Source of the DNA: Candidatus Onthousia faecigallinarum
Lineage (GTDB): Bacteria > Bacillota_I > Bacilli_A > RF39 > UBA660
NCBI GenBank assembly: GCA_018716225.1
Contig: DVKE01000039.1
Span: 1-38,510 of the forward strand
Length of the DNA: 38,510 nt
Reading direction: 5' to 3'
Under the pieces are notes generated by a model. It was not told where the DNA came from and did not search any database. It worked only from the letters and a program-made list of their open reading frames with translations. Every line of letters begins with the position of its first letter. The stretch's first letter is position 1. A program made the translations under genes and the position numbers. This document shows, piece after piece, positions 9,501 through 18,776 of the stretch.

Positions 9501-12500
9501 AGAAGAACTAAAGAAATGGAATGGTCACTTATATAACTGGTACAACATAAAAACCAAAGAACCCATGTTTCCTTATTATGTTTCAACCATCGATAGTGGA
9601 AACTTAATCGCCAGTTTAATTGTCTTAAAAGAGCTTTATCATGACGAACAGGAAGAAGCCTTTGTAAAACGGTGTGAACTTTTAATTCAAAAAGCTGACT
9701 TTAAAAAATTGTTCAGTAAAGAAACCAATACCTTTGCCGTTGGTTATGACAGTTTAGAAGAAAAGAAATCCCCGTTTCACTATGATAAATTCGCGAGTGA
9801 ATCAAGATTAACCAGCTATATTGCTATTGCTAAAGGAGATGTTTCTTATAAACATTGGTTTGCTCTCGATAAATCGTTAACCAAATTTCATCAATACAAA
9901 GGCCTCCTATCTTGGTCAGGAACATCCTTTGAATATTACATGCCCCTTCTATTCATGAATGATTATCCAAATACCCTAATTGATGAAAGTTACTTCTTTG
10001 CAATGTATTGTCAAAAAGAGTATCAAAAAGAAACGTATCCCAATCTCCCTTGGGGTGTGAGTGAAGCCGCTTACAATGTCTTAGATAATGCCAAAAATTA
10101 TAAATACAAAGCTTTTGGAACGCCCTACTTAAAATTCCAAAGCATCGACACCGATCGTAAAGTCATTAGCCCTTATGCTTCTCTTATCGCCTTAACCAAA
10201 AATCCCGAAGAAGTGTATAAAAACTACCAACGTTGGAAAAAAATCAATATGGTAGGAGAATTCGGTTGTTATGAATCTTATGATATTGATGATAAAGAAA
10301 TTATCTATGCCTACTTTGCTCATCACCAAGGGATGATCTTAACAAGTCTTGCCAATTATCTCGGCAACCATACCATTCAAAAGTATTTTCAACAAGATAT
10401 CGAAATTGAAGCCTTTGACATTCTAAACAAAGAAAAACTACAAATCAAGCCAATGATCGATATGAAGATTCGGCGTTATAAAGCCCAAGAATACTTAAAA
10501 GAACCTCTTGAAAACGATGTAAGAGTTTATCGCGAAATCCAACAATATCCCGAAGTATCTGCCCTATCCAATGCACGCTATATGATTTTGATGAACGAAA
10601 GAGGAAATGGTTTCAGCAGATACAAAGATATTCAACTGAACCGTTATCGGAAAATATCCGAACAAGACTATGGCTGCTACCTTTACATCAAAGAAGGCGA
10701 TCATATTTGGTCAAACACCTATGCGCCCGTCAATCAAAAACCAGATCGATATGAAGTAACCTTTGCCCTAGATCGTCTCAAATATCAACGGCTCGATCAT
10801 GACATTGTGACCAACACTGAAATTATCGTAACCCAAAAACACAATGCCGAAGTAAGAAAAATCACCTTTAAAAACCTAGGAGAAGAAACCCATACCCTAG
10901 AATTAACAACCTATCTAGAGCCAATTGTTTGTAACAATAAAAATGATATTAGTCATCGAGTATTTAATAGTATGTTCCTCTCTTCCGAATATGAAGAAAA
11001 CAAGAATGCCCTCATTTTCGAACGAAAAGAGCGCGATAAAAACAACTATTACTTTGTTCACAAATTATGGAGCAAAGAATTTATGCAAGTAAATACCTAT
11101 GAAACGGAACGTTCCAATTTCTTAAATCGCAATGATACTTATGCGAACCCTGCGGGTCTAAAGAAAGACCTTACCAATTATACAGGAGATAACTTAGATC
11201 CTATCGCCTCATTAAGAAATACCCTTACTCTAGAAGGAGGCGCCAAGAAAACGGTCTATATTTTAAATGGCTTTGGTACCAGTAAACAACAAATACTAGA
11301 AATCCTAGAAGACTTGGAACAAGAAGAAGACATCAAAGAAGCTTTCCAATTAGTAACCTTAACGACAGACAAAATGATGAAACAACTAAATGTTACTTCC
11401 GAAGATGTCAATCGGTACAATAAGGCTCTCAATTACTTATATCAAACTACAAAGGTCAGCATGACGGAAGAACGAAGAAAATATCTTACCCAAAATCATT
11501 TATCTCAACAAAATCTATGGCGCTTTGGTATCTCAGGAGATATTCCCATTATCCTAGTAGAAATTGATGATCTTACTTCTCTTGGCCTTACCAAAGAACT
11601 CTTAACCATGTTTGAATATTACAAAAATCGAGGCATTTACGTTGATATGATTCTTTTAAATAGTAAAAACGAAGAACAGGCAGCCATGATCAAAGAAGTC
11701 ATTCAAAATGAATTGTTCTATATTTACTCTTATCAAGATCCTGCTTCTTACAAAGGAACGATCAAAGTGATTGAAGACAATGAAATCACCGAAGAAGAAA
11801 AGAATCTTTTAAGAGGAATTGCCAGACTTTATTTTGATACCAAAAAGAATCATTCTCTAAAAGACTATATCGACTCTTTCCAACTCCAAAACAAAGCAAA
11901 AGTAGAAACAGAACAAGAAAAACGAATTCCCCTTCCTTTAAAAAGAGAAGAATTGATGTTTGATAATGGCTTTGGTGGTTTCCGAAAAGAAGGAAAAGAA
12001 TATATCATCTATAACCGAAATACCCCGATGCCTTGGACCAATGTTCTAGCTAATGAAGATTTTGGTACCATCCTAACAAATACCAACAATGGTTTTACTT
12101 ACGCATTCAACAGTAAAGAATATAAACTTACAGTCTGGACCAATGATACAATGTTAGACGATCCTTCCGAAGGCTTCTATTACAATAAGGCAAGACTTGA
12201 CTTCACCCAATGCACGCACGGCTTTGGCTATAGCATCTTCGAATTGAAAACCCAAGAAAATTATTTCAAAAACACTATTTTCGTACCGAAAAAAGGCAAA
12301 GTTAAAGTAAATCTTTTAACCATCACCTTTAATGAAGATCAAGAATTTGAACTTACTTACTTCATGAATCCTGTCTTAGGAGAAAGTGAAGACACAACCA
12401 TACGCCATTTAATTACCACCTTCGATCAAAACCAAAACGCCCTACTCATTCAAAATGGTTATGCCAAACAATTCCGGGATAACATCGTTTATCTAACTTC

Positions 12501-14175
12501 TTCTGAGGAAATCACTTCTCATATAGACCAACCGGTACAAAAAGGAATTACCATTAAAGTAAAGGGCAAAGCCAAAGAACAGAAAATGATCGCTTTCTTC
12601 CTTGGCTGCAAAACACAAGCAGAACCCTTCTTATTCACAAGCGTTGAAGAAGCGAAAAAAGAAGAAAAAGAAACCAAAGAATACTGGAAAAAAGAATTAT
12701 CAAAAATACAAGTCCAAACAGAGGATGAAAGCTTCAATTACATCATGAATGGTTGGTACCTTTATCAAACTCTTGCTTGTCGAATCCTTGCCCGCTCTGC
12801 TTTCTATCAAGTAGGAGGAGCCTTTGGATTCCGTGATCAATTACAAGATTGTATGAACATTGCCACCACGCATGAAGAATGGACCAAAAAGCAAATCCTA
12901 AACTGTGCCATGCATCAATTTAAGGAAGGAGATGTCCTTCACTGGTGGCATGAAACAAGTCGCTTTGGCCTACGATCTCGCTTTAAAGATGATTATCTCT
13001 GGCTAGTGTATGCAACTTATGAATACTTAGAGAAAACAAACGATACCACGATCTTAGAAGAACAGATTCCTTTCGTCATCGGCCAAGAATTAGGCGAAAA
13101 CGAAGAAGAACGAGGTATGACTTACTACTATAGTGAAGAAAAATATCCCCTAAAAGAACACCTTAAAATCATCATGGAAAAAACGAAACATGAAATGGGC
13201 AACAATGGACTTCCTCTTATGGGCGGAGGAGATTGGAACGATGGAATGAACCATATCGGCATCAAAGGCAAAGGAACGAGTATCTGGTTAGGATTCTTCC
13301 TTTACGAAGTATTAAATCGCTACATTAAAATTTGTCAAAAAACGAAAATTGATGAAATAGAAAGTTACCAAAAACAACAACAAGATTTAAAAGAAGCTCT
13401 TTTAAAAAATGGTTGGGATGAAACCTATTACTTAAGAGCAATCGCGGACGATGGAACCAAAATTGGATCGAAAGAAAGTAAAGAATGTCAGATTGATTTA
13501 ATCTCTCAAAGCTTTGCCATTCTAACCGATATTGCTACCAAAGAACAAGAAAAAACAATCCTACAAGCCGTAAAAGAAAAACTAGTCGATACCAAACACG
13601 GACTCGTAAAACTACTTACTCCCCCTTTCACCCAAAATTGGCATGATATTGGTTATATTCAAAACTATCCAAAAGGAATTAGAGAAAATGGAGGTCAATA
13701 CACTCATGCTGTCGCTTGGTATATTATGGCTTTATCTCACCTCAAAAAAACACAAGAAGCCTATCAAATCTTCTCCATGCTAAACCCGATCGCTCACGCT
13801 CAAACCGAAGAAGACTGTCAAATCTATCAAGTAGAACCTTACGTCATTTCCGCTGACATTTATACCCATAAAATATTCTATGGCAAAGGCGGTTGGACTT
13901 GGTATACTGGTAGTAGTGCTTGGTTCTATAAAGTAGGCTTAGAAGAACTCTTAGGCTTTCAAAAAGAAGGAGACTCTTTAAAAATAACCCCTCATAAAAT
14001 TCCTTTTGACCATTACCAGCTTACTTATCACTATCAGGATACCCTTTATCAAATAGAATTTAAGAAAGACAAACAAGAAGTAATCACCCTCGATCAAAAA
14101 GAAATCAAAGGAAAGATACCACTTACAAATGACAAAAAAGAACACACCATTGTGATCAAAGGAGGAAAAGAATGA
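6583..14175 (+). CDS. Cyclic beta-1,2-glucan synthase-like protein (GT84 glycosyltransferase, glycoamylase-like and GH94 phosphorylase domains)
   Basis: 2530 aa. GT motifs MPLDADTKLGLG (DxD), LSHDLLEG and RQHRWARGD (QxxRW); GH94 motif GGGDWNDGMNHIG; several transmembrane helices around the GT domain. Confidence 0.85.
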   Translation: MSVKTYQKNYQKQTEYLESYYQKLVYQIKQKELIGITNEWIVDNYYMIVEKKQDLKGFFKRKKNYENAFFKPDLYPIIKKEFEKEHCRFQLDDMAKYLNKYQREENTYFSYDKLSTFRQVTFLIILEKLTEVCQQEETRKEEKEKAEHLFDQIEETNKCYLLTKDLLTSPCFLEHFYNLVRENGQKSLPILEYLNKLLKEENINLNEQMETYYEDLGKTSILISNIFYSIQQLSKIKNETLYAKISFTEKLLWKDKTYKIMSDESKEYYREEIKKNAKKKKMSELEFVENLMQKKAEEEHIGFLLFPPKNIKRRNVLYLSFITITTCLLSALLAPYLIRPVILSFLCLLIPVSELVIQLTNKIILKFFPPHPLAKIDFKDKIKDEYRTMIVIVTILKDKKKVQKMFRDLEAHYLLSPKENVFFTLLGDATSYKEEHYPLDQEIIEEGLKCCETLNKKYKGEIFHFVYRKRKYSKGEETYLGWERKRGALQDLNQLLLGQLTKEEQEDYFQANTIKEDLKIKYVMPLDADTKLGLGSISRLIGTMAHPMNQPVLNKERTKVIRGYGMMQPKVTFDLSLENQSTYSQTFAGLGGYDVYSSVVPDFYQDVFQESNFYGKGIYDLAVFNEVILNNHFPKNRILSHDLLEGSYTRCGYVSDVDFYDDFPSNFLVDSKRQHRWARGDMQILAWAFKKNPLNAIHRFKFIDNIRRGLLPFFLLLIIIFAYAISPTAPHYWILFVILILLIPIFFFIFEKIKSQNKRSTKTKQYQNTIVGLQSIILKIVADFSSLPYHARLYLDAFTRALYRMTISKKKLLSWITSEEAAKNTSNTLDTYLIKFQSNYWFCLILILLVLWLNPINIFAVLMISIVFLASPLYFYLMGQPVTERTILLSKKQQEDLFDLAKKTWRYFDQALTPENHYLIPDNYQKNREEVYDIKTSATDISFSILSVISAYKLQIISKKRAFFLLDNILTTIEELKKWNGHLYNWYNIKTKEPMFPYYVSTIDSGNLIASLIVLKELYHDEQEEAFVKRCELLIQKADFKKLFSKETNTFAVGYDSLEEKKSPFHYDKFASESRLTSYIAIAKGDVSYKHWFALDKSLTKFHQYKGLLSWSGTSFEYYMPLLFMNDYPNTLIDESYFFAMYCQKEYQKETYPNLPWGVSEAAYNVLDNAKNYKYKAFGTPYLKFQSIDTDRKVISPYASLIALTKNPEEVYKNYQRWKKINMVGEFGCYESYDIDDKEIIYAYFAHHQGMILTSLANYLGNHTIQKYFQQDIEIEAFDILNKEKLQIKPMIDMKIRRYKAQEYLKEPLENDVRVYREIQQYPEVSALSNARYMILMNERGNGFSRYKDIQLNRYRKISEQDYGCYLYIKEGDHIWSNTYAPVNQKPDRYEVTFALDRLKYQRLDHDIVTNTEIIVTQKHNAEVRKITFKNLGEETHTLELTTYLEPIVCNNKNDISHRVFNSMFLSSEYEENKNALIFERKERDKNNYYFVHKLWSKEFMQVNTYETERSNFLNRNDTYANPAGLKKDLTNYTGDNLDPIASLRNTLTLEGGAKKTVYILNGFGTSKQQILEILEDLEQEEDIKEAFQLVTLTTDKMMKQLNVTSEDVNRYNKALNYLYQTTKVSMTEERRKYLTQNHLSQQNLWRFGISGDIPIILVEIDDLTSLGLTKELLTMFEYYKNRGIYVDMILLNSKNEEQAAMIKEVIQNELFYIYSYQDPASYKGTIKVIEDNEITEEEKNLLRGIARLYFDTKKNHSLKDYIDSFQLQNKAKVETEQEKRIPLPLKREELMFDNGFGGFRKEGKEYIIYNRNTPMPWTNVLANEDFGTILTNTNNGFTYAFNSKEYKLTVWTNDTMLDDPSEGFYYNKARLDFTQCTHGFGYSIFELKTQENYFKNTIFVPKKGKVKVNLLTITFNEDQEFELTYFMNPVLGESEDTTIRHLITTFDQNQNALLIQNGYAKQFRDNIVYLTSSEEITSHIDQPVQKGITIKVKGKAKEQKMIAFFLGCKTQAEPFLFTSVEEAKKEEKETKEYWKKELSKIQVQTEDESFNYIMNGWYLYQTLACRILARSAFYQVGGAFGFRDQLQDCMNIATTHEEWTKKQILNCAMHQFKEGDVLHWWHETSRFGLRSRFKDDYLWLVYATYEYLEKTNDTTILEEQIPFVIGQELGENEEERGMTYYYSEEKYPLKEHLKIIMEKTKHEMGNNGLPLMGGGDWNDGMNHIGIKGKGTSIWLGFFLYEVLNRYIKICQKTKIDEIESYQKQQQDLKEALLKNGWDETYYLRAIADDGTKIGSKESKECQIDLISQSFAILTDIATKEQEKTILQAVKEKLVDTKHGLVKLLTPPFTQNWHDIGYIQNYPKGIRENGGQYTHAVAWYIMALSHLKKTQEAYQIFSMLNPIAHAQTEEDCQIYQVEPYVISADIYTHKIFYGKGGWTWYTGSSAWFYKVGLEELLGFQKEGDSLKITPHKIPFDHYQLTYHYQDTLYQIEFKKDKQEVITLDQKEIKGKIPLTNDKKEHTIVIKGGKE

Positions 14176-15362
14176 TAACCTTTAATTTTAAAAGTTTTAC
14201 CCAACAACCAAATTCAATGCCCAAAGAAAGAAAAGAAGCAATAAAAAAGAAATTTCAAACCGAAGACAATAAGAAGGGCTGGTATGACTTAGAACGGCAA
14301 GAAGCAAAAATAAAAGAACTAGAGGAAACCGCCATAGAGATTCGCCAAAACTGTGATATCTTCCTCGTCATTGGCATTGGAGGATCCTTTCTAGGCGCAA
14401 AAGCCCTTTATGAAGCCCTACGAGATCCTTACCAAAAAGAAACACCTGAAATCATCTTCACTGGTACCTCTCTTCCCAATGATAATTTAACCGAATTAAA
14501 ACATTATCTCAAAGGAAAAAGAATGTTTATCAATGTCATTTCCAAATCAGGAAATACCTTAGAAACCATTCTCACCTTTCAAGAACTATTACCCTTATTA
14601 AAAGAAACAGCTCAAGAAGATTGGACCAAAAGAATTATTATTACTACCAATAATCAACAAGGAAAACTATTTGATTTTGCCAATCAATACCAAATCAAAC
14701 GTTTCACTATTGAAGATGATATTGGTGGAAGATTCTCCGTTCTTTCCACCGTAGGACTTCTTCCCCTAGCGGTAGCACAAAAAAATATAAGAGACCTATT
14801 AGAAGGAGCCAAAAAAGCAAGATCCGAAGAAGATCTTGCCTACGCCTACGCTTTCCTTAGAGATCAATTCTATCAACAAGGAAAAGAGCTCGAAGCCTTT
14901 GTCATCTATGATGAAAAATTAAGTTACTTTACCGAATGGCTAAAACAACTATTTGCAGAATCCCAAGGAAAAAAGAACAAAGGACTCTTCCCTGTATCTT
15001 TATTATATAGTAGAGATCTCCATTCCCTAGGACAATACCTCCAAGAAGGAAAGACCCTTCTTTTTGAAACCCATATTCGAGCCATTCAAAAAGACAAAGA
15101 CTATAACACTTTAGAAGAAGAATTACAAAAAAGTGTCTGTGAATCTCATGTAGAAAATCAAATTCCAAGTATTTTAATCACGATGGATCAAAAAAACGAA
15201 TGGAATTTCGGCTACCTTATCTTTTTCTTCTATCTGAGTGCTATGGTAGGATCGTATCTTTTAGACGTACCCTACTATAATCAAAATGGAGTTGAAGTTT
15301 ATAAAAAGAAACTAACCAAAGCCTTAGAAAAAGAAAAAATCACTCTAACATCTCTTGAGTGA
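14172..15362 (+). CDS. pgi: Glucose-6-phosphate isomerase
   Basis: VIGIGGSFLGAKALYEAL, NVISKSGNTLET and IGGRFSVLSTVGLLPLA are conserved PGI motifs. Confidence 0.93.
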   Translation: MITFNFKSFTQQPNSMPKERKEAIKKKFQTEDNKKGWYDLERQEAKIKELEETAIEIRQNCDIFLVIGIGGSFLGAKALYEALRDPYQKETPEIIFTGTSLPNDNLTELKHYLKGKRMFINVISKSGNTLETILTFQELLPLLKETAQEDWTKRIIITTNNQQGKLFDFANQYQIKRFTIEDDIGGRFSVLSTVGLLPLAVAQKNIRDLLEGAKKARSEEDLAYAYAFLRDQFYQQGKELEAFVIYDEKLSYFTEWLKQLFAESQGKKNKGLFPVSLLYSRDLHSLGQYLQEGKTLLFETHIRAIQKDKDYNTLEEELQKSVCESHVENQIPSILITMDQKNEWNFGYLIFFFYLSAMVGSYLLDVPYYNQNGVEVYKKKLTKALEKEKITLTSLE

Positions 15363-15537
15363 CCACAATATTATCCGAAGCATAATGCTTAATAGAATCT
15401 TTTTTCGCTAACCAAAAAAGGAAGAAAGAAAGAAGAGCAATCAAAAGAAGCAAAAGCAAAAGAAGAAAATAGCTTTTGTTTTTTTTCTTTGAAACAATAG
15501 TAACGGTATAATATCCTTTCGATTTATTACCGGTCAT
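15340..15537 (-). CDS. Small single-pass membrane protein
   Basis: 65 aa with one strong transmembrane helix; its 3' end overlaps convergent pgi by 23 bp. Confidence 0.5.
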   Translation of the reverse strand: MTGNKSKGYYTVTIVSKKKNKSYFLLLLLLLLIALLSFFLFWLAKKDSIKHYASDNIVVTQEMLE

Positions 15538-15650
15538 ATAACCACTCCTTACTAAAAAAATAGTACACCTAAAAGAACAGGCATACTAACTATTATAACA
15601 AAAAAAGAGAAGAAAAAATTAAAAAAACAAAAAACTTTACAAATTCAATG

Positions 15651-16541
15651 TCAACTTTTTCTTTCTTTCACGATATCATCTTGCTCTAATCTTCCAATCA
15701 AAAGAGAAGAATCTAGAAAATGTTTTTTTCGATTTTCGCTTACCTTCTTTTCATCATAATTTGCATAACAATACCGACAAAAATGTCCACAAGTATTATA
15801 AACTCCCACATCAACCATCTGAACACATTCGCAAAATTTATTTTTCCGAGCACTCCACTTTTTCCACTTAGATTTCCCTGTTAAACGATAGGCAAGAGAA
15901 AGATCAACACAACTTCCCTTCGAAAACCCATACTCGGTTAAATTCCTTTTTTCGGCACAAGTTTGTACTTTCACCTGATGTTCTTTTGCAATCATAGAAA
16001 AAGCAATCCCAATCTGTTTATAATCTTCTTCTTTGAACGGAATTGTTTGTAACTCTTTTTGATGATAATTAACATTTTTATAATCATCTAAAAAAGAAAT
16101 AATAAAACAAGAAACAAAAGGGGCAAGAGACGCTACTAATTTCCGAAAAGATCGAATATGATAAGAAACCGTATACTTTTTATTTAAAAAAATAGGATCA
16201 TAACGCACAAAAACATTTTCTCGGCCAATCTTCTTACTCACCTCTTGAAGAGCCAAAATAATTTTTTTCTTATCTGGAACAAAAGGCTCAATATCTTTTC
16301 CATAACCAGTCAAAGTAACTTGCAAAACAAAAGGGACTTTTATTTCATCCAAATGAGAAAGAAGAGGAATAGGATTCTTCGTACAAAAAACAATAGCATC
16401 AACCGAAGAAAAAAAGATTCGACTCACTTGCTTCGGATAAAAAGGATTCCTTACATCAAGATACCCTTCCTTCATCCGCTGAAAAAACCAATCACTATAA
16501 AAGGCAATGATATCCGTTCGGCCACTCGCATTTAAAATCAT
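15651..16541 (-). CDS. DUF1848 family protein
   Basis: MILNASGRTDIIAFYSDWFFQRMKEGYLDVRNPF start, VFCTKNPIPLL, and the C-terminal cysteine motif CGHFCRYCYANYD, as in DUF1848. Confidence 0.8.
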   Translation of the reverse strand: MILNASGRTDIIAFYSDWFFQRMKEGYLDVRNPFYPKQVSRIFFSSVDAIVFCTKNPIPLLSHLDEIKVPFVLQVTLTGYGKDIEPFVPDKKKIILALQEVSKKIGRENVFVRYDPIFLNKKYTVSYHIRSFRKLVASLAPFVSCFIISFLDDYKNVNYHQKELQTIPFKEEDYKQIGIAFSMIAKEHQVKVQTCAEKRNLTEYGFSKGSCVDLSLAYRLTGKSKWKKWSARKNKFCECVQMVDVGVYNTCGHFCRYCYANYDEKKVSENRKKHFLDSSLLIGRLEQDDIVKERKS

Positions 16542-16852
16542 GACTTCTTATCACACTTTTTCCGATTCGTAGACTGATAAGAATTTTTTGCATTCTTCTC
16601 TTCTTTCAAATTTCCTTCTTGCAAACGAGAAGAATTGCCGGTTATCTTTGAAACCTTAGAAGAAGCTAAATTGGAAGGAATCACAGGAGTCGTAATTAAA
16701 GAATCCATTTTCGGATCAATAAAATTTTCCATCTTTTTCGCATACTTCATTCTTTTCCTCGGTTGTTCCTTCTTTTCTAAACGAAGCACAAAAAGGTTTG
16801 TAATAAGACAAAGCAATAAAACAATTCCAAAAAGAAGATATAACTCCCACAT
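16538..16852 (-). CDS. Small N-terminally anchored membrane protein
   Basis: 104 aa with an N-terminal transmembrane helix; ATGA overlap with the DUF1848 gene. Confidence 0.6.
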   Translation of the reverse strand: MWELYLLFGIVLLLCLITNLFVLRLEKKEQPRKRMKYAKKMENFIDPKMDSLITTPVIPSNLASSKVSKITGNSSRLQEGNLKEEKNAKNSYQSTNRKKCDKKS

Positions 16853-16872
16853 AACACAAACCTCCCACTACA

Positions 16873-17877
16873 TTACTTTTCTAATTGATCCGCTTGTAAC
16901 GCCGTAATCACAACCGCACCTACAATATCCTCCGCACTACAACCTCTTGATAAATCATTGATAGGCTTCGCTAACCCTTGCGTGATAGGGCCATAAGCCT
17001 TTGCCAGAGCCAAGCGTTCCGTAATTTTATAAGCAATATTCCCTGCATCCAAATCCGGGAAAATTAACACATTGGCACTTCCTTTTAAAGGACTCGTAGG
17101 AGCCTTTCTCTTGCGTATTTCCGGTATAATTGCTGCATCAAGCTGTAACTCTCCATCCAAAGAAAGAAAAGGATATTTTTCTTTTGCCATCGTAACTGCA
17201 TCCACAACCTTTTGCTGATCCGGACACTTAGAAGACCCATAAGTAGAATGGGATAAAAAAGCAATAACTGGTTCCTTTTCAACCAATAAACGAAAAGTTT
17301 CAGCACTACTATAAGCAATATCCACAAGCTGTTCCGCCGTAGGATTTTGATTCATACCACAATCAGAATAAACAAACACCCCATCGCTACCATACTCTTT
17401 TCTTGGAGTCACCATTAAAAAGAAGGAAGAAGCCGTTTTAACACCAGCCGTCTTAACAATTCGTAAAGCCACTCTTAATGTATCAGCACTAGAATGCACC
17501 GCTCCACTAACCATACCATCCGCATAACCTTTTTTTACTAGCATAGCCCCAAAAGAAGGGCAATCCTTCATCGCCAAAGCTGCTTCTTCCCTTGTAATAT
17601 TTTTATGTTTACGAAGTTCATAATAGGTATCCACAAAATCATCCATCAAAGAACTACCTTCCGGATCCATAAAAGAACAATCCAACAAATCAATTCCATT
17701 TTGTAAAGCAAAAGAAGCAATCTTCTCTTTTTTTCCAATTAAAATAATATCCGCAAGATCCTCTTTTCTAACCATACTAGCAGCCTTTAAAACCCGAACA
17801 TCCTCTGATTCTGGTAACACAATTTTCTTCTTTTCCTTTGTTTTTACACGACTCTTTAATACATCAATAAATTCCAT
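16873..17877 (-). CDS. pta: Phosphate acetyltransferase
   Basis: KKKIVLPESEDVRVLKAA, DGMVSGAVHSSADTLRVALRIVKT and ANVLIFPDLDAGNIAYKITERL are conserved Pta motifs. Confidence 0.93.
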   Translation of the reverse strand: MEFIDVLKSRVKTKEKKKIVLPESEDVRVLKAASMVRKEDLADIILIGKKEKIASFALQNGIDLLDCSFMDPEGSSLMDDFVDTYYELRKHKNITREEAALAMKDCPSFGAMLVKKGYADGMVSGAVHSSADTLRVALRIVKTAGVKTASSFFLMVTPRKEYGSDGVFVYSDCGMNQNPTAEQLVDIAYSSAETFRLLVEKEPVIAFLSHSTYGSSKCPDQQKVVDAVTMAKEKYPFLSLDGELQLDAAIIPEIRKRKAPTSPLKGSANVLIFPDLDAGNIAYKITERLALAKAYGPITQGLAKPINDLSRGCSAEDIVGAVVITALQADQLEK

Positions 17878-17891
17878 TTATTAACCTCCTC

Positions 17892-18323
17892 TTAATTTAA
17901 TGGTGGACAAATACCCGGATCCGGTTCATAAAAACAGTGATTTTTAAAGCGTCCTGCCAAAGCTTGATCATACCAAGTAGAAATACAAGAACCTCCTCTA
18001 CTAGGAGCATAAAACCATAAAGCATTGGTAGCAGGATAATAATACTCCCCATTTAAAACACGTTGGGCCAATTCTCGTTCTTTGATAGTTGAACCAGAAG
18101 AAAAAAGAGAGCTATTAATGCCAGCAAAACCACCTGGATTTTGATAAACCATCTGGGTTACTGTATGAATATTGCGGAAAGTATAACAATTCGTTAAAAC
18201 CCGATTCACTCCTACATTCCCTACCATTAACATGCCATAATCTCCTTCTCCAACAGCCTCAGCACGCATAAGCCTAGCTAACAAATCCAATTCCTTACTT
18301 GTATAAGATAATAAATTCGTCAT
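17892..18323 (-). CDS. SleB/CwlJ-type cell wall hydrolase
   Basis: LLARLMRAEAVGEGDYGMLMVGNVGVNRV...ALWFYAP matches the Hydrolase_2 family; no signal peptide is evident. Confidence 0.8.
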   Translation of the reverse strand: MTNLLSYTSKELDLLARLMRAEAVGEGDYGMLMVGNVGVNRVLTNCYTFRNIHTVTQMVYQNPGGFAGINSSLFSSGSTIKERELAQRVLNGEYYYPATNALWFYAPSRGGSCISTWYDQALAGRFKNHCFYEPDPGICPPLN

Positions 18324-18362
18324 AAAATCACCTAATATACTATATGATTTTAAAGAAAAGTA

Positions 18363-18391
18363 TTGTCTAGTTTCCTTTTTTTTGCTATAAT
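18363..18391 (+). promoter_or_regulatory. Promoter of tRNA-Trp
   Basis: TTGTCT - 17 nt - TATAAT with an upstream TG (TGCTATAAT), 12 nt before the tRNA. Confidence 0.75.
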
Positions 18392-18403
18392 CAAAGCATG
18401 CCT

Positions 18404-18477
18404 AGGGGATTAGTTAAATGGTATAATAGGAGTCTCCAAAACTTTTGTTGGGAGTTCGATTCTCTCATCCCCTGCCA
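18404..18477 (+). tRNA. tRNA-Trp (anticodon CCA), CCA-tailed
   Basis: Acceptor AGGGGAT/ATCCCCT, anticodon loop CTCCAAA, T-arm GGGAG-TTCGATT-CTCTC, encoded GCCA end. Confidence 0.95.
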
Positions 18478-18487
18478 TTAGAAATTC

Positions 18488-18511
18488 AAGTAGCATCTGC
18501 TACTTTTTTCT
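18488..18511 (+). terminator. Rho-independent terminator after tRNA-Trp
   Basis: AAGTAGC-ATCT-GCTACTT followed by TTTTTC. Confidence 0.8.
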
Positions 18512-18599
18512 TTGTCCAATAATATTTACAAACTCATTATACACAAAAAAAATTGTTTATGCAACGAAACCTTAATTAGGAAAATTTACAATTAAACGT

Positions 18600-18667
18600 A
18601 TGTAAGATGTAAAACTAAATGCAACCCTAAAAATAATAGAAGTTGCATTTAGTTTTACATCTTACAT
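18600..18667. repeat. Perfect 26-bp inverted repeat with 16-nt spacer
   Basis: ATGTAAGATGTAAAACTAAATGCAAC (18600-18625) and its exact reverse complement (18642-18667). Confidence 0.95.
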
Positions 18668-18732
18668 CTTAAAAGACTATGAATTTCCTCGTTAAACCTT
18701 TAGAATTAATAATAGCCAAAAAACTTGATTTT

Positions 18733-18741
18733 TGCTATAAT
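18733..18741 (+). promoter_or_regulatory. Extended -10 promoter of the ABC exporter gene
   Basis: TGCTATAAT upstream of the GAGGTGG Shine-Dalgarno and GTG start. Confidence 0.5.
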
Positions 18742-18776
18742 AAGTAATAATAAATTCAAAAAAGAGGTGGTTATTT

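Noticed and set aside
16245-16535. Antisense ORFs at 16245-16535, 16635-16907 and 17085-17327
   Set aside because: Shadow ORFs opposite or within the DUF1848, 104-aa and pta genes.
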